Positions 22,929 through 33,650 of a stretch of DNA of 64,000 nucleotides are shown in pieces. The translations under genes and the position numbers were made by a program. Under the pieces are notes generated by a model, which searched no databases, was not told the origin of the DNA, and worked only from the letters and a program-made list of their open reading frames with translations. Origin of the DNA: Petaurus breviceps papuanus (taxonomy: Eukaryota > Chordata > Mammalia > Diprotodontia > Petauridae); contig JAMXIF010000051.1 of NCBI GenBank assembly GCA_028583685.1, positions 43,200,785 through 43,264,784 on the forward strand, in the 5' to 3' direction. Position 1 is the stretch's first letter. Each line of letters starts with the position of its first letter.

Positions 22929-23088
22929 TTCTTTTTTTTTAAAGCAATTGGGGTTAAGTAACTTGCTCAAGGTTACACAGCCAGTTATTTCTGGGTGTGG
23001 TGCTAAGTATCTGAGCCCGGATTTGATCCCCAGGTCATGCCGACACTGGAGCTGGTGCTCTTACTCGCTGGGCCACCTGGCCACCCCT
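22929..23088 (-). repeat. CORE-SINE, GTAAGAG-type subfamily
   Basis: A minus-strand SINE with T-rich tail at the left and head at the right. In sense it reads ggggtggccaggtggcccag, 'cgagtaagagcaccagc', and 'cttgagcaagttacttaacc'. It is flanked by a perfect 16-bp duplication, tagacatatatttttt, at 22913-22928 and 23089-23104. Its diagnostic positions match 27189-27347 and differ from the ATAGAGC-type copies. Confidence 0.95.
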
Positions 23089-23104
23089 TAGACATATATT
23101 TTTT

Positions 23105-23579
23105 AAGAGGATAACTGTTAAAGTGGCATTTACCATTACCAAATCAAAAACTTTAAGCCAACAAACAACATAATAGGATTTTCTTTTAATTGAATCTTTT
23201 TTTTTTTGTCAGCTTGGTAATGTTGATTATATGATCTATAGCAAAATGTCACTTAGGAAAGCATAACTGTCCTCTTAATACTTAATGGCAAATTGAGAAA
23301 ATAAATAATGATGAATGACAACATTTGCTATGTATATGGATTCATAAACTCCTTGAAAGTAACTTCATTCCTCTTTCCCCCTGCACTCCCCCCCCACCCC
23401 ACCACCACATCTATGATTTTTGGCCCACAAGCTGGGAATTTGTAAATTTTAGAAGAGAAACAAATAACTGGGAGAAATTTTGTTTGCAATATTTCCCTTA
23501 TAAATGTCTCATTTATAAAATATATAATTGAATTATTCAGATTTATAAGACTAAGAGGTATTTCTCCATAGGAAAAAAA
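23105..23579. other. unassigned DNA
   Basis: AT-rich with a short C-rich patch at about 23383-23406. Nothing recognised. Confidence 0.4.
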
Positions 23580-24275
23580 AATTGTCAAAGGATGTGAACA
23601 GTTTTCAAAGGATGAAATACAGGCTGTCAATAATCATGTTAAAAATAGCCTGAATGAGTAATGATTCAAGAATATAAATAAAAGTAACTTTAAGGTTACA
23701 TCACATACCTATCAGATAGGTAAAAATGACAAAAGAAGAGGTTATAGGAAAACACATATATTTTGGCACATGCTGAATTGGTCCAACCATTAAAAAAAAT
23801 TCATATCTATGCCCTGAAATTCAAAACAAACTTAGATTCTTTAACCCAAATATGTCATTGATAAACTCATAACACAAAGAAATAAAAGAGAGAATAAGGT
23901 TCTATATTTATAAATATACACACACATATATACACATAGATTATATATGTGTGCATATATGTGTGTATACATTATATGCGCGTGTGTATAGGTATCTGTG
24001 TGCATGTGTGTTGTGTGTATATGTGTGTACATGTATGTGTATATGCATATGTGTACACATGCATGTATGTGTATATGAATGAGTATATGTGTGTATGCTT
24101 ATATGTATATGTGTATGTATATGCATGTGTATGTATGCGTATATGTACATGTTTATGTGCCTGTATGTGTATGTGTATGTGTACGTGTATGTGTATATGT
24201 ATATGTATATGTATGTGTATATGTATATGTATTCAGCTCTTTTCATGCTACCCCAAAATCAGAAACTAAGGTGGT
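23580..24275 (+). repeat. L1 3'-end fragment with long microsatellite
   Basis: Marsupial L1 tail text: gttttcaaaggatgaaatac, tcacatacctatcagatagg, gaattggtccaaccatt, then after the microsatellite 'ttcagctcttttcatgctac' and 'aatcagaaactaag'. The TATG/TGTA tract at about 23915-24230 splits it and generates long spurious Tyr/Cys/Met/Val-rich open frames on both strands. Confidence 0.7.
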
Positions 24276-24282
24276 GATTATC

Positions 24283-24500
24283 TGTAATGGTAAGAATTTG
24301 AAGACCTTCCCTACTTCTTAATGGGCCTCACTTGGAGCCCAACAAGAGAAGCTTGCTTAGGGGAGGCTTGTTTTGCAGGAAGGTTCACACCTTTTGTTAC
24401 TTTGTAATTAGGCAGTGGGTTACAAAGTATGTGATATCCTCTGACCCTGAAGAAAGGTGTGTATATATAGTCTACTGAGGGTAATCATATGCAATCAAAA
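24283..24500 (+). mobile_element. possible LTR-B fragment
   Basis: The first 60 or so bases (tgtaatggtaagaatttgaa, tcttaatgggcctcacttgg) resemble the start of the LTR at 28614. Similarity fades further right. It would be a third, more diverged member of that family. The class is unknown. Confidence 0.4.
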
Positions 24501-24539
24501 ATGTACAAAGATGACATATACAGAATAAATTACAGATAA

Positions 24540-24960
24540 GCTCAAAGGGAAGGCACTAGCATTGAGGTATAAGGCAGAACTTATGACAGAAGGTAAGATT
24601 TTAGTTGAGACCTGAAAGAAGTAATGGACTCAGGAGTTGGGGATGAGAAAAGAGAACATTCCAAGCATGAAAGGCAACTGGTGAAAATGTACCAGATTGG
24701 AGGATGGAGTGTCATGTGCAAGGAACAACAAGGAGGCCAATGTCACTGGATAACAAAGGGGAAAGGGCATAAAGCCTGGAGAAGTAGGAGGGATTGGGCT
24801 AGGAAGGGCTTTGAAAGACAAGCAATGGAATTTCCATTTGACTCTGTAGAATAATAGAATAATACGAAGCCTCTGGAGTTTGCTGAATCAAGGGATAACA
24901 AGGGACAGACCTGTGATTACTTTATAGGTCTAAAGGTGGTATATCTGGGCCAGAGGGTCA
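24540..24960 (-). repeat. L2, 3'-proximal part
   Basis: Antisense L2: aggcactagcattgaggtat, 'gagaacattccaagcatgaa', 'ggaggccaatgtcactgga' and 'gctaggaagggctttgaaag'. It belongs with the L2 segments at 25540-26340 and 26465-27070, from which it is separated by an inserted L1/unknown block. Confidence 0.75.
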
Positions 24961-25279
24961 CACCTTGGTAATTTGGGGGGCATAGTTGATTAATACTAAT
25001 ACTAAGTTGATCATTGTAATAATATAATAACACTGTACTATAGTATATTTAATAAAATATTATAATTAATATAATGGTGCATATAATTGTGATATGGTAC
25101 TATATAAAAATTGTGTTTATATAAAATAACTAAATTTCATATTATAATTATATCATCATTATAAACTACGCTCATAAAGCTATCAAACTCAAACTCGTTG
25201 ACTCAGAATCTGCACTTGTGTAAGTAAATCTTTATCTACCAAACAAAGGAAACTTGCAAGAGTAGAACAGAGGTCCAGA

Positions 25280-25310
<31 letters not shown>

Positions 25311-25540
25311 TACACTCACTCATAAATACACACAAAATGGAAGATGGGAAAAGACAATTAAATCTTGCTGTGCTGAAAATCTACTGCTAAATCTATAACT
25401 CAAGAAATTGGAGGGGAAAAAAGCATCTATGTGTACAAACACATTTACATCAGCTCTTTTCATGGTAGGCCAAAATTATACACTAAGCCTCCTAAGGAAA
25501 AATGGCTAAACAAGTTGTTGTTGTTACTTCTGCTGTTGCT
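24961..25540 (+). repeat. AT-rich block, unclassified repeat and L1 3' piece
   Basis: Very AT-rich DNA to about 25190, then the paralogue of 22248-22420 with a (CA)n tract at about 25278-25308. An L1 3'-end piece follows (catcagctcttttcatggta, aatggctaaacaagttgttg). The whole interrupts an antisense L2. Confidence 0.55.
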
Positions 25541-26340
25541 GTTGTAAAAGTAGGACAGGACCAGGTAGGCTTCAAAAGTCAAATGCTGGATTTTATATTT
25601 GATCCAGGAGGTAATAAGGAGACAAAAGAATTTATTGAATAGGGGGCTAACATAGTCAGATCTATGCTTTAGAAAGATCAATTTTATAGCTTAGTAGAAA
25701 ATATATTGATGTGCCCAGAGATTTAAGGAAGGGAGACACACAATCAGGTTATTGGAATAGTATAGGTGTGAGGTTATAAGAGCCTGTTATCAGGCTGTGG
25801 TGCACCTCTCATCAGAAGAGAGAAGGGATCATATATGAGAGATATTGCAAAAGTAGCATTAATGAGACTTGACTATAGGATGTGATTGGATTGTGATTGA
25901 TTGTGATTGTGATGCATGAAAATTGTGATGCATGAAAAAATTGGATGTGATTGATTGGATTGAAGAGTGAGAGAGAATGAAGTGTCGAGGATACTACCTA
26001 GGATGAGAGCCTAGGTGACTAGAAGCAAAAAGGTACTCTCAAAAGTAATAGGAAAACTAGGGAGAGAAAATGGTTTGGTGGAAATTATGAATTCAGTTTT
26101 GGACACATTGACTTTAAATGTCTAGAGAACAGCTAGTTTGAAATGTCTAAGAGACATAAGATTGGAGGTCAGGAGAGAGTTCAAAATGGTATAAAGAGAT
26201 CTGCAAATCATCTTTGTAGAAAATATAATTGAATTAATGGGAACTGATGAGATCACAAGATCAACAAGTAAAATAGTATAGAGGGAGAACATAAGAGGGT
26301 CCAGGCCAACGTCTTTAGAAACAAGTTGTTGACATGTTGT
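25541..26340 (-). repeat. L2 interior with RT remnant
   Basis: Antisense L2 resumes (ggaccaggtaggcttcaaaa, 'atgctttagaaagatcaatt'). On the minus strand, 26122-26349 gives DVGLDPLMFSLYTILLVDLV, matching the L2 RT stretch 'LGPLLFSLYTLSLGDLI' just before its YADD box. This is a clear trace of the L2 reverse transcriptase. The YADD box itself is not preserved. Confidence 0.8.
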
Positions 26341-26464
26341 CTCCCCCATTAGATCATGAACAACTTGAGTTCAAAGACTTTCTTTTGCCTTTCTTTGTGA
26401 ACACAGAGCTTAGCACAATGCCTGATCCATAGTAGGTACTTAATAATTATTTATTGACTGACTG
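26341..26464 (+). repeat. L2 3' end inserted into another L2
   Basis: A short sense L2 terminus: ttagatcatgaacaacttga, 'acacagagcttagcacaatg', 'gtaggtacttaataattatt' and ttgactgactg. It lies in opposite orientation inside an antisense L2 that continues on both sides. Confidence 0.8.
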
Positions 26465-27070
26465 CCTGGACCAGGATTAGCAGGCACAATCTAGATGAAC
26501 ATTTAACAAAGAAGACTGAGAAGAAGAGGTCTGACAAGTACAAGGAGAACCAGGAGAGAGTGGTGTCATGAACACCTGGAAAGAAAAGAAAGCCAAGGAG
26601 AGGAAGGTAATCAACAGTGTCAAAGTCTCCAAGAAGTCAAGAAGGATGAGCATTGAATAAAGGCTATTAGATTGCTCAATTAAGATCTCATTGGTGACTC
26701 TAGAGAGAGAGCAGCTTCAACTGATTGATGAAATCAGAAGCCAAAAGTTAAGAATAAAGTAAGAGGAGAGGATGTGGAAGACCCTGTCATATATGACCCT
26801 CTTGAGGAGTTTAGCCATGAAAGAAAAGAGATAAATGATACTATAGCTAGAAGCAATCAATGCACAAGGAGGTTTTTTTTGAGAATAAGAGAGATATGAG
26901 TATGTTTCTTAGGCAATAAGGAAGCAATCAATAGATGGGAGCAATTGAAGATTAGTGAGAGAAGTGAGATAATAGAGGGGGAAATCTGTTGCAGGAGACT
27001 AGATGTAACCAAATCATTTATGTATGTAGAGGGGTTTTCCTTGACAAGAAGAAGGGAGACCACTTGAAGT
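26465..27070 (-). repeat. L2 interior, continuation
   Basis: The antisense L2 continues with 'accaggagagagtggtgtca', 'aaggtaatcaacagtgtcaa', 'cattggtgactctagagaga' and 'gaggggttttccttgacaag'. The order follows the RT remnant at 26122 without a gap, so one long L2 spans about 24540-27070 around its insertions. Confidence 0.8.
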
Positions 27071-27440
27071 CAGGAAGAGTTCAAATCCTGCCTTGGATAC
27101 TTACTGACTGTTCCAAAATAGGCAAGTCATTTAACTTCTTTTAGTATTAGTTTCCTCATCTGTAAAATGGGTATAAAAACAATACCTAGGGGCAGCCAGG
27201 TGGCGCAGTGAGTAAGAGTGCCAGCCTGGAGTCAGGAGGACCCAGGATCGGTTCCAGCCTCAGATACTTAGCACCCACACAAAATAACTGGCCATGTAAT
27301 CTTGAGCAAGTTACTTAACTCCAATTGCTTAAAGAAAAATTAAAAAAATAAAAACCATACCTACAGAACAAGGTTATTGTATCAAATGAGACTATATTTG
27401 TAAACCTTAAAGTTCTATATAAATTTTTTATTATCACCAA
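27071..27440 (+). repeat. MIR/THER1-like SINE split by a CORE-SINE
   Basis: The left part (gttcaaatcctgccttggat, tttcctcatctgtaaaatgg) runs to 27172 and the right part (aacaaggttattgtatcaaa, tttgtaaaccttaaagttct) resumes after the inserted SINE at 27189-27347. Both are in sense orientation. Confidence 0.85.
27189..27347 (+). repeat. CORE-SINE, GTAAGAG-type subfamily
   Basis: The SINE begins ggggcagccaggtggcgcag, continues 'gagtaagagtgccagcctgg' and 'cttgagcaagttacttaact', and has an A-rich end. The flanking duplication is ataaaaacaataccta (27173-27188) and the same word with one change at 27348-27363. Together with 22929-23088 it defines a SINE subtype. Confidence 0.95.
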
Positions 27441-27769
27441 CAACATAATCATGATAGTAGTAGCAGTAGTGGGAGTAGTGGGAGTAGTGGTAGTGGTAGT
27501 ATGTGAGATAGGAATGGAAGAGAAAATAGTGATGAAAGGAATCTGAATGATGTGAAATGAGGAAGAGTTAAGGGAGAGCTCTCAGTGAATGACCTTACTT
27601 TTTAATTTTTAATTTTTTAATCCTGACCATAAATAAAAGTATGTTATTTTATTTTGGGGGGATGATTTTACAGGAAAGGAAGTCATACAATTAAATGTAG
27701 AAATGTGATTTCTTGGCAAGGAAGAATGGCTAACAGATCCTAAATTTCTCCTGAAATTTTCGTGGGTGA
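27441..27769. other. GTA/GTG-rich repeat and unassigned DNA
   Basis: A trinucleotide-like tract (gtagtagcagtagtgggag ...) runs at about 27450-27505. The rest is unassigned. Confidence 0.6.
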
Positions 27770-28040
27770 TCAGTCACTGAGTACTCATTAAGCAACTACT
27801 ATGTGCCAACTACTGTGCTGCTAGATGCTAGGGATATAAGTGCAAAGTCCAAACAATCCCTACTTACAATGAACTTGCAGAATAATGTCAAAGAATAGAA
27901 CATTTAGAATATATATGTACAAAGTTATTAAATATACATGTGTACATACACAATCATCAAATTCAAGGTAGTTTGGGGAAAGTCACTAGCAGCTGTGGGG
28001 ATCAGGAAAGGTTTTATGCAGAAGATGGTGCAAAAACTAG
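27770..28040 (-). repeat. L2 3' end
   Basis: Antisense L2 terminus: ttaagcaactactatgtgcc, 'actgtgctgctagatgctag', 'tacttacaatgaacttgcag', and further 'aggaaaggttttatgcagaa'. Confidence 0.8.
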
Positions 28041-28044
28041 TAAA

Positions 28045-28545
28045 AAAAAAAAGGAGGTATCCATCAATTGATGAAAGGCTAAATAAGTTGTGGCCTATGA
28101 ATATGATAGAATTCTATGGTACTATAAGAAATGAAGAAATAGGTGATTTCAAAGAAACATGAAAACATATCTATAAATTGATACTGATTGAAGTGTATAG
28201 AACCAGGAACACAATATATTACATCAATGGTATAAAAACAAACAATTTTGAAGACTTTGTAAACTAATGAAATACAATGATCACCTTTGCTTCCAGAGGA
28301 CAGATGATAAAACATGCTATCCATGAAAGAGAGATGCTGAATTTAATAGGCAGAAAGAGAGTTGATTTTTTGTACAAAGCCATTGAGGGAATTTGTTTTG
28401 CTTGACTATTTTTATTATTAGAAATTTCTTTTACTCTTCTATATTTTTCCAAGCAGGGTGAGGGGTAGGAAGGAGAGAAAGTAGATTTCTGTATTTTTTT
28501 AATATAGAAGTGAGGAAGGTACATGCTACAGAGATGAAATTTTAC
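28045..28545 (+). repeat. marsupial L1 3'-end fragment
   Basis: Text typical of the L1 tail: ccatcaattgatgaaaggct, 'agttgtggcctatgaatatg', 'gaagtgtatagaaccaggaa' and 'gaaagagagatgctgaattt'. It directly follows the antisense L2 3' end. Confidence 0.7.
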
Positions 28546-28613
28546 ATGCCCTTTCAGGTGAGGTTACTGTATTATTAGCTTTACTTAACTGCTTTACTCT
28601 GTTAGAAGAGACC

Positions 28614-29095
28614 TGTAATGTTAAGAGAATTTAAAGATCTTCCTTGTCCCTTAATAGGCCCATGTGGCCTGCTTTGAGCTCTGGGGCCCAGCCCACAGCT
28701 GAGTCACATGGAGATTCCAGTGTGTAGGAGGAGTTTACCCAAAAGAGCATGAGCAGAGAGTCAGAAAGAGCTGGGAGAGAATGAGATGGAGCTGAGAGAG
28801 AGAGAGGAGGCAGAGAGAGGCAGAGCAGCTAGCATGGGTGAGAGAGTGGCATTTTGCCTAAGGGAGCTTGTTTGTAGGGAGACCTGATGGGGGAAAGGCT
28901 TGGGGATGGCAGTGCTACCTGCAATAGTAATTTGTACCAATTTCTTTATTACCTTGGTGGATTTCGCTTTCTGGTATATAAATGAATATCTTGGTTTTGT
29001 CTTTGAAGAACAGAGTCTGTTATATCTTGCAATTCAAGTCTGGAAATACACCTGCAGATTGATAGCAGCCACTGTGGGTATCGCATTGCTGATAT
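28614..29095 (+). mobile_element. solo LTR B1 (endogenous retrovirus-like)
   Basis: A block of about 480 bp that aligns along its whole length with 34510-34985. Shared words include gagaggcagagcagctagca, 'agagtctgttatat' and 'gcagccactgtgggtatc'. It starts TGTAATG. The right end is uncertain and no clear target duplication was found. No internal retroviral region adjoins it. It is clearly more diverged from its partner than the A-family LTRs, so older. Confidence 0.6.
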
Positions 29096-29099
29096 AAGC

Positions 29100-29549
29100 C
29101 TCTCATGAAATGGGAGTAATCTATAATCACACAGACACACACAATGTGTGTGCTTTATAATATATCTCTCTTCCTTTAATTTTCTATATATGAATATAAT
29201 ATGTATTATATATAATATATGATATATACATATAATGTAATATCTAAATATCTATGACATATTGTACATATGTAGGAACATATAATGCTGTATATACATG
29301 TATTAGTGATGATAATGTACATGCATGTATATGTGCACATATATTATATAAATCTGTATTCCTATAATGCATGTGCATGCATAAATATAGTATATGGAAG
29401 AGAGGAACACTATGAGGCAGAGAGGAGGGAAAATATTCCCAACTTGGGGAATGACCAAAGCCAGGGTGCAGATGGGATGCTATGAGTGAGGAAGACAGGT
29501 CATTTAGAGAAGACCCTTGTGCAAATATGCACATAATGAGAATAAGTGG
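29100..29549. other. AT-rich microsatellite and unassigned DNA
   Basis: TATA/TATG-rich sequence runs at about 29140-29395. The part 29396-29530 (ggcagagaggagggaaaata, 'agccagggtgcagatgggat') may be decayed antisense L2. Confidence 0.45.
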
Positions 29550-29760
29550 AAAAGTATTGAAAGAGAATCAGTCTTTGAGTCAGGAAGACCTAGGTTCAGG
29601 TCCTCCTGCCATACAGCTGTGTGTCCATAGGCTAATCACACAACTTTTTACACTCTAAGGAAATCTTTTAGACTTTAGGTTATAGATGAGCTGCCTCTCT
29701 ATATCAGTGCAGAGAATTTCTACATATCAGAAAGAATTTCCCCACACTTATAAAGAAAAT
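29550..29760 (+). repeat. CORE-SINE with extended 3' tail
   Basis: The head and core (agtctttgagtcaggaagac, ctaggttcaggtcctcctgc) are followed by a tail with 'ttagactttaggttatagat', which is also seen after the copies near 9300 and 62020. The stretch 29761-30061 is unassigned. Confidence 0.7.
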
Positions 29761-30060
29761 CATAGAAGGTGCTTACTATTCAGCTGATTCAAAGAATGTG
29801 AAAATAGAAGCATAAAGCAATTGAACCTAGGTACTTGGAAGAGGGGTGGTCTAGATCATCTGTTGGTAGAAGAAGACATTTCAACATTAAAGATGGGGTA
29901 AGTCAGGAAGATTTGAAGTACTCTGTGTCTTTCTTTCTGGAAGACTCTATTTCTAACAGACAATCAAGAAAAAAGGGAATGGTAGAGGCAATGAGAAACT
30001 AGCTCGTAGGTGCTCTAGAGGATAAAGAAAAATATAATGCCTAGCTCAAATCTGAAAGTG

Positions 30061-30061
<1 letters not shown>

Positions 30062-30112
<51 letters not shown>

Positions 30113-30160
30113 TTCTCCTTCTTTCTCCTTCTCTTTCATCTTCTTTCTTTCTCTCTCTCT

Positions 30161-30198
<38 letters not shown>
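30062..30198. repeat. (TC)n microsatellite
   Basis: A long, nearly pure CT tract with a central ttctcc-rich interruption at about 30110-30160. It creates Leu/Ser-rich and Arg/Glu-rich open frames (30037-30351, 30041-30235) that are artefacts. Confidence 0.98.
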
Positions 30199-30319
30199 TC
30201 CTCTCATTCTCTTCCTCAAGAAGAACAATCAACATTATCTTGCCTTTGGGAAAAATGTGTTGATTGTACTACTGTACTATTATATTCCTGGACCTGGAGC
30301 ATTCCTGGTCACCTTTTCC

Positions 30320-30520
30320 CTACAAATGCTGTCTCTTTCATTAAAATATAAATTCCTTGAGGACAGGGACTGAATCTTTTGTATTTGCATCCTCACTACT
30401 AAGCAGAGTGCTTGCTATATAATCAATGTTCTTCATTCTTTGTGAGGTTTTCAAGAGATAATGTAAACTTTAAAGTACCCTATGTGTTAGGTATTACTAT
30501 AAGTTCCAAGTCATGTGACA
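30320..30520 (+). repeat. L2 3' end and MIR end
   Basis: The L2 tail (aaatataaattccttgagga, cagggactgaatcttttgta) ends at about 30440. A MIR-type end follows (gagataatgtaaactttaaa). Confidence 0.7.
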
Positions 30521-30544
30521 TTATCATTGTCTTTACTAACTAAA

Positions 30545-30650
30545 TAGACCTAATCACTGAAAAGGCCAGGGTCTCCCACTGTATCCTGGGCCATCTCCAG
30601 TTTTCCTAATCTGTATAAGATCACTGGACCGAGTCCTAAAGCCAAAAGTC
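30545..30650 (+). repeat. family X repeat, short copy
   Basis: The words cccactgtatcctgggccat, 'ctccagttttcctaatctgt' and 'atcactggaccgagtcc' match the central part of the family X copy at 38400-38995. Confidence 0.6.
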
Positions 30651-32472
30651 ATCTTTAAAATTTGGACCTACCTAGAACGGAGACAAACTTTTTATTATTC
30701 CCCAGATCTGGGCTAATATGACTTTAATCATAAAGTTTTTTTCATGTCATTGTTTTCTTTTTACAACAACAATGCAAAATTGAAGGAATTATTTTTTTTG
30801 TTTTGTGTTTACTCAGAAAACTGTATTTCTAGGGGAAAAGAGAGATTTGTATTTTCTAATGGTGTCTTGAGAATCTTGGAGTGATTAAAAATTCTTGAAT
30901 AAGAATGTTAGGATTTTTACTACATGGTACCAATGGAAATAACATTTTCATCTTAATTTGTCAGTCCACTCTCTTCTCCCTCTGATTCCCTTTCCTCCAA
31001 TTCCCTGCAATTCTCTTGTAGCTAATATTATCCTTAGAGACTGAATTCGAGGAAATTGAATTCAGAGACTGAATTCTTGAAAAAAGATACTGATCCCTTA
31101 TTATATTAGGTGTTTTAAAATTAATGACTTTTTAGAGAATTTAGTCTTCCTTAAATTAGACATTTTTTCTTAAGGATTGGTATAACATTTTCAAGGGAGT
31201 TATACTATAAGCCAATAGTAGTACCTGTACAGTGCCTGCAATTTTTTATTAATTTTATAATTTGAGGATGTTCTGGCTTTCTGTTCCAATTAGTCTCTTT
31301 TTGTGATTCAAAGTACTAGCTTATCTTCAGATAACATCAAATATAAGAGCTTACAATTTCATATTTGGTTTGTACTTCTTTAAAAGACACAAAAGACATC
31401 ATTTGTGAATAGCTGATCAAATGTTAAAATTCTTTTTTGGATCCAAAAGTCCTGTTAAAATAAAATTTTGTTTGAAGTTCAATTTGATTTAAATGTCCTT
31501 CTCTAAAGTTGACCCAGTGTCATAGTCTAGAGAAAAGACAGATGAAGATAATGGATTTTTTCCCCCTTTTCTCTTTGGTAAGAAAACCAAGCTTTTCCCA
31601 CTGATGTTAGTGTGAGACAGAAAGCTCTATCAGCAAAGAAGTGCTGTTTGTCACTCCTTGGCAAAAGAGAGGGTCTGGCAACAAAGTGAAGAGAAAGTCA
31701 AGCAGATGAGAAAGTGCTTGGCAATTAAGAGAAGGAAGCAGCATGCGTAGAGATGGAAAAGGAGGCCCAAAATGAGAAACACAAAAGCCAGAGACAAAGA
31801 AAGAGAATGGAAGAAAGAAACTCCACACAGAGTTTCCAATGAAAAGGAGGTGCTAAAGCTGGCAGAGAAGGTCCTGAAAACAGAAAGTGAAGGCCAAAGA
31901 TTGAAACAATCTTTGACTTTCTAGTCAGCCCTGAGCACTTGAAGGAAGATTTCTTTCTTCCTCAATGGTTATCACACTTCCTCCACAGTAGCTTGAAATA
32001 TTGATGATACCTGTGTATATGCCGAGCAATCCTTCCATGAAAAAAGCAAACACAATATTGCGAGATTTCAAACTTATTCACCCAGCATCAGGAATCTTTG
32101 AGAGTTTCAAAGCTATTTTGGAAAGCTCAAACTTCAACCTAGCTTTATTCATACACACAGGAAGGTGTCACTTTTGAAATGAAAACAAAGAAAGAATTGC
32201 ATAATGGCCTTTAAAAAAAATCTGAGCTGAAATCCCTGGGCACCTTCACAAAGATACCCATGAGTGATTATGTGAATAAGACAAGAAAACTTTATATCCC
32301 TAACCACTCAGTTATATAGCTAGGATTTGTTTATTTGAATTCTTTTTAATGTGCTAAGCATCTATATTTTTGGCTCTATCCCAGGGAGGGTGAAGTATGG
32401 GGGGGGGGGAATTTCTGCTAATCTGAATTTTTCTTTCCCTTTGTATTTTTTCTACCTTAAAAGAGATATTTA
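30651..32472. other. unassigned DNA with purine-rich stretch
   Basis: About 1.8 kb with no recognised repeat. The plus strand at 31610-31910 is markedly purine-rich (ggaaaaggaggcccaaaatg, gccagagacaaagaaagaga). No reading frame shows family resemblance. A trace of L2 or other old repeat may be hidden. Confidence 0.45.
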
Positions 32473-32473
32473 G

Positions 32474-32640
32474 GGTTGGCTAGGTGGCATAGTGAATAGA
32501 GCACTCACGGTGGAGTCAAGAGGATCTAAGTTCAAATCCATCCTCAGACACTTAACACTTACTAGTCATGTGACCTTGGGCAAGTTACTTAACCCTGTCT
32601 TCTCCCCTCCAAAAAAAAAGAATTTTAAAAAAGAGAGAGA
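32474..32640 (+). repeat. CORE-SINE, ATAGAGC-type subfamily
   Basis: The head (gttggctaggtggcatagtg, aatagagcactcacggtgga) and core (gtcatgtgaccttgggcaag) lead to an A-rich end. The flanks carry aaaagagatattta and a GA-expanded relative of it, a probable decayed target duplication. Confidence 0.9.
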
Positions 32641-32689
32641 GAGAGATTTAATATGTTCTCAAGTACTTTTCCCTCGGACTTTATACAAC

Positions 32690-32945
32690 AAAGGCATTGA
32701 GTAAATTGTAGCCAAACACTGTAGTGGTTGCAGCATTCTGGGGAGATAGGCTTTCAGTATGATGTAGCCATATTCTTCCATGACCCTAGGCAAGCTGCTG
32801 CACCCCTTTGTGTCAATTAGTGTCTTCCTCCATTCCAGCAATAAATGTAGATGTACGTGCCTTGCCTTACAGAATCATTTAAATGATTATCAAGAACTTT
32901 GCAAATAGTGCTGTGCTATAAAAATCCAATAAAAATAAGAGCTTA
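32690..32945 (+). repeat. MIR/THER1-like SINE
   Basis: Degraded core (catgaccctaggcaagctgc) and MIR 3' end (aactttgcaaatagtgctgt), ending in an ata-rich tail. Confidence 0.6.
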
Positions 32946-33179
32946 TTAATAAATAATAATTTGTAAAGTAATTGTGGTGAATGTGGATTCAATCATAACA
33001 CGATTCTTAGGAAAATAAAATGGCCTACTCAATACTGCAGGCACCTTTAATTTGATGTCTTAAAGTCTTAGGGTCTAGAGTAAGACTGAGAAATACTGAT
33101 GTCTCTGGAACTCACCAAAAAAAAAGAATATGCTTCTCTAGAACAATATGAACCTGAAATAGAAATAGACTTTAAAAGT

Positions 33180-33650
33180 CACTAAACTCTCCTCTCCTTT
33201 GGCCCAGGGAGACTCCGCTACTAGGCATATAACCCAAGAGGGTTAAATTCAGGAGGAAAATGACCCATTACACCAAAATACTCATAAAATTCATTTTATT
33301 GTGGTACCAAAGAACTAGAATCTATTCACTGGGGAACGGCTATACAAACTGTGCCAAATTAATGTTAAGGAATATAATAGCAATGTCTATCAAAAATTCA
33401 AAGAAGCAGAGGAAGATTTCTATGACCTGATGCAGAGCTACCCTAAATGGTGACTGCAACAATGGAAACTGAAAGAATAACAACAAAATCTGAGTGTCGT
33501 GTGATTACAGTTGCCAAGTATGGCCCTGGAAAATAGCTGACACCTTCTAACTCCCTCACTTTTTGCAGAGATGGAACATTAAGTTTAGTTTTGCTGGGTT
33601 CCCCACCCCCATTCTGATAAATTAGGAGCACTGAAGAATTTAGAAATGGA
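33180..33650 (+). repeat. marsupial L1 3'-end fragment
   Basis: The order ctactaggcatataacccaa, 'gtggtaccaaagaactagaa', 'cactggggaacggctataca', 'gatgcagagct' and 'aatggaaactgaaagaataa' follows the marsupial L1 3' region. It is diverged and truncated at both ends. Confidence 0.75.

Noticed and set aside
23949-24269. Tyr/Cys/Val/Met-rich open frames on both strands
   Set aside because: Pure products of a TATG/TGTA microsatellite.
24510-24860. Bidirectional frames near 24624-24854 as a small gene
   Set aside because: The region is antisense L2 3'-proximal sequence and the frames follow its composition.
30037-30351. Leu/Ser-rich protein or signal-peptide-like frame
   Set aside because: Translation of a (TC)n tract, and the opposite strand gives the matching Arg/Glu run.
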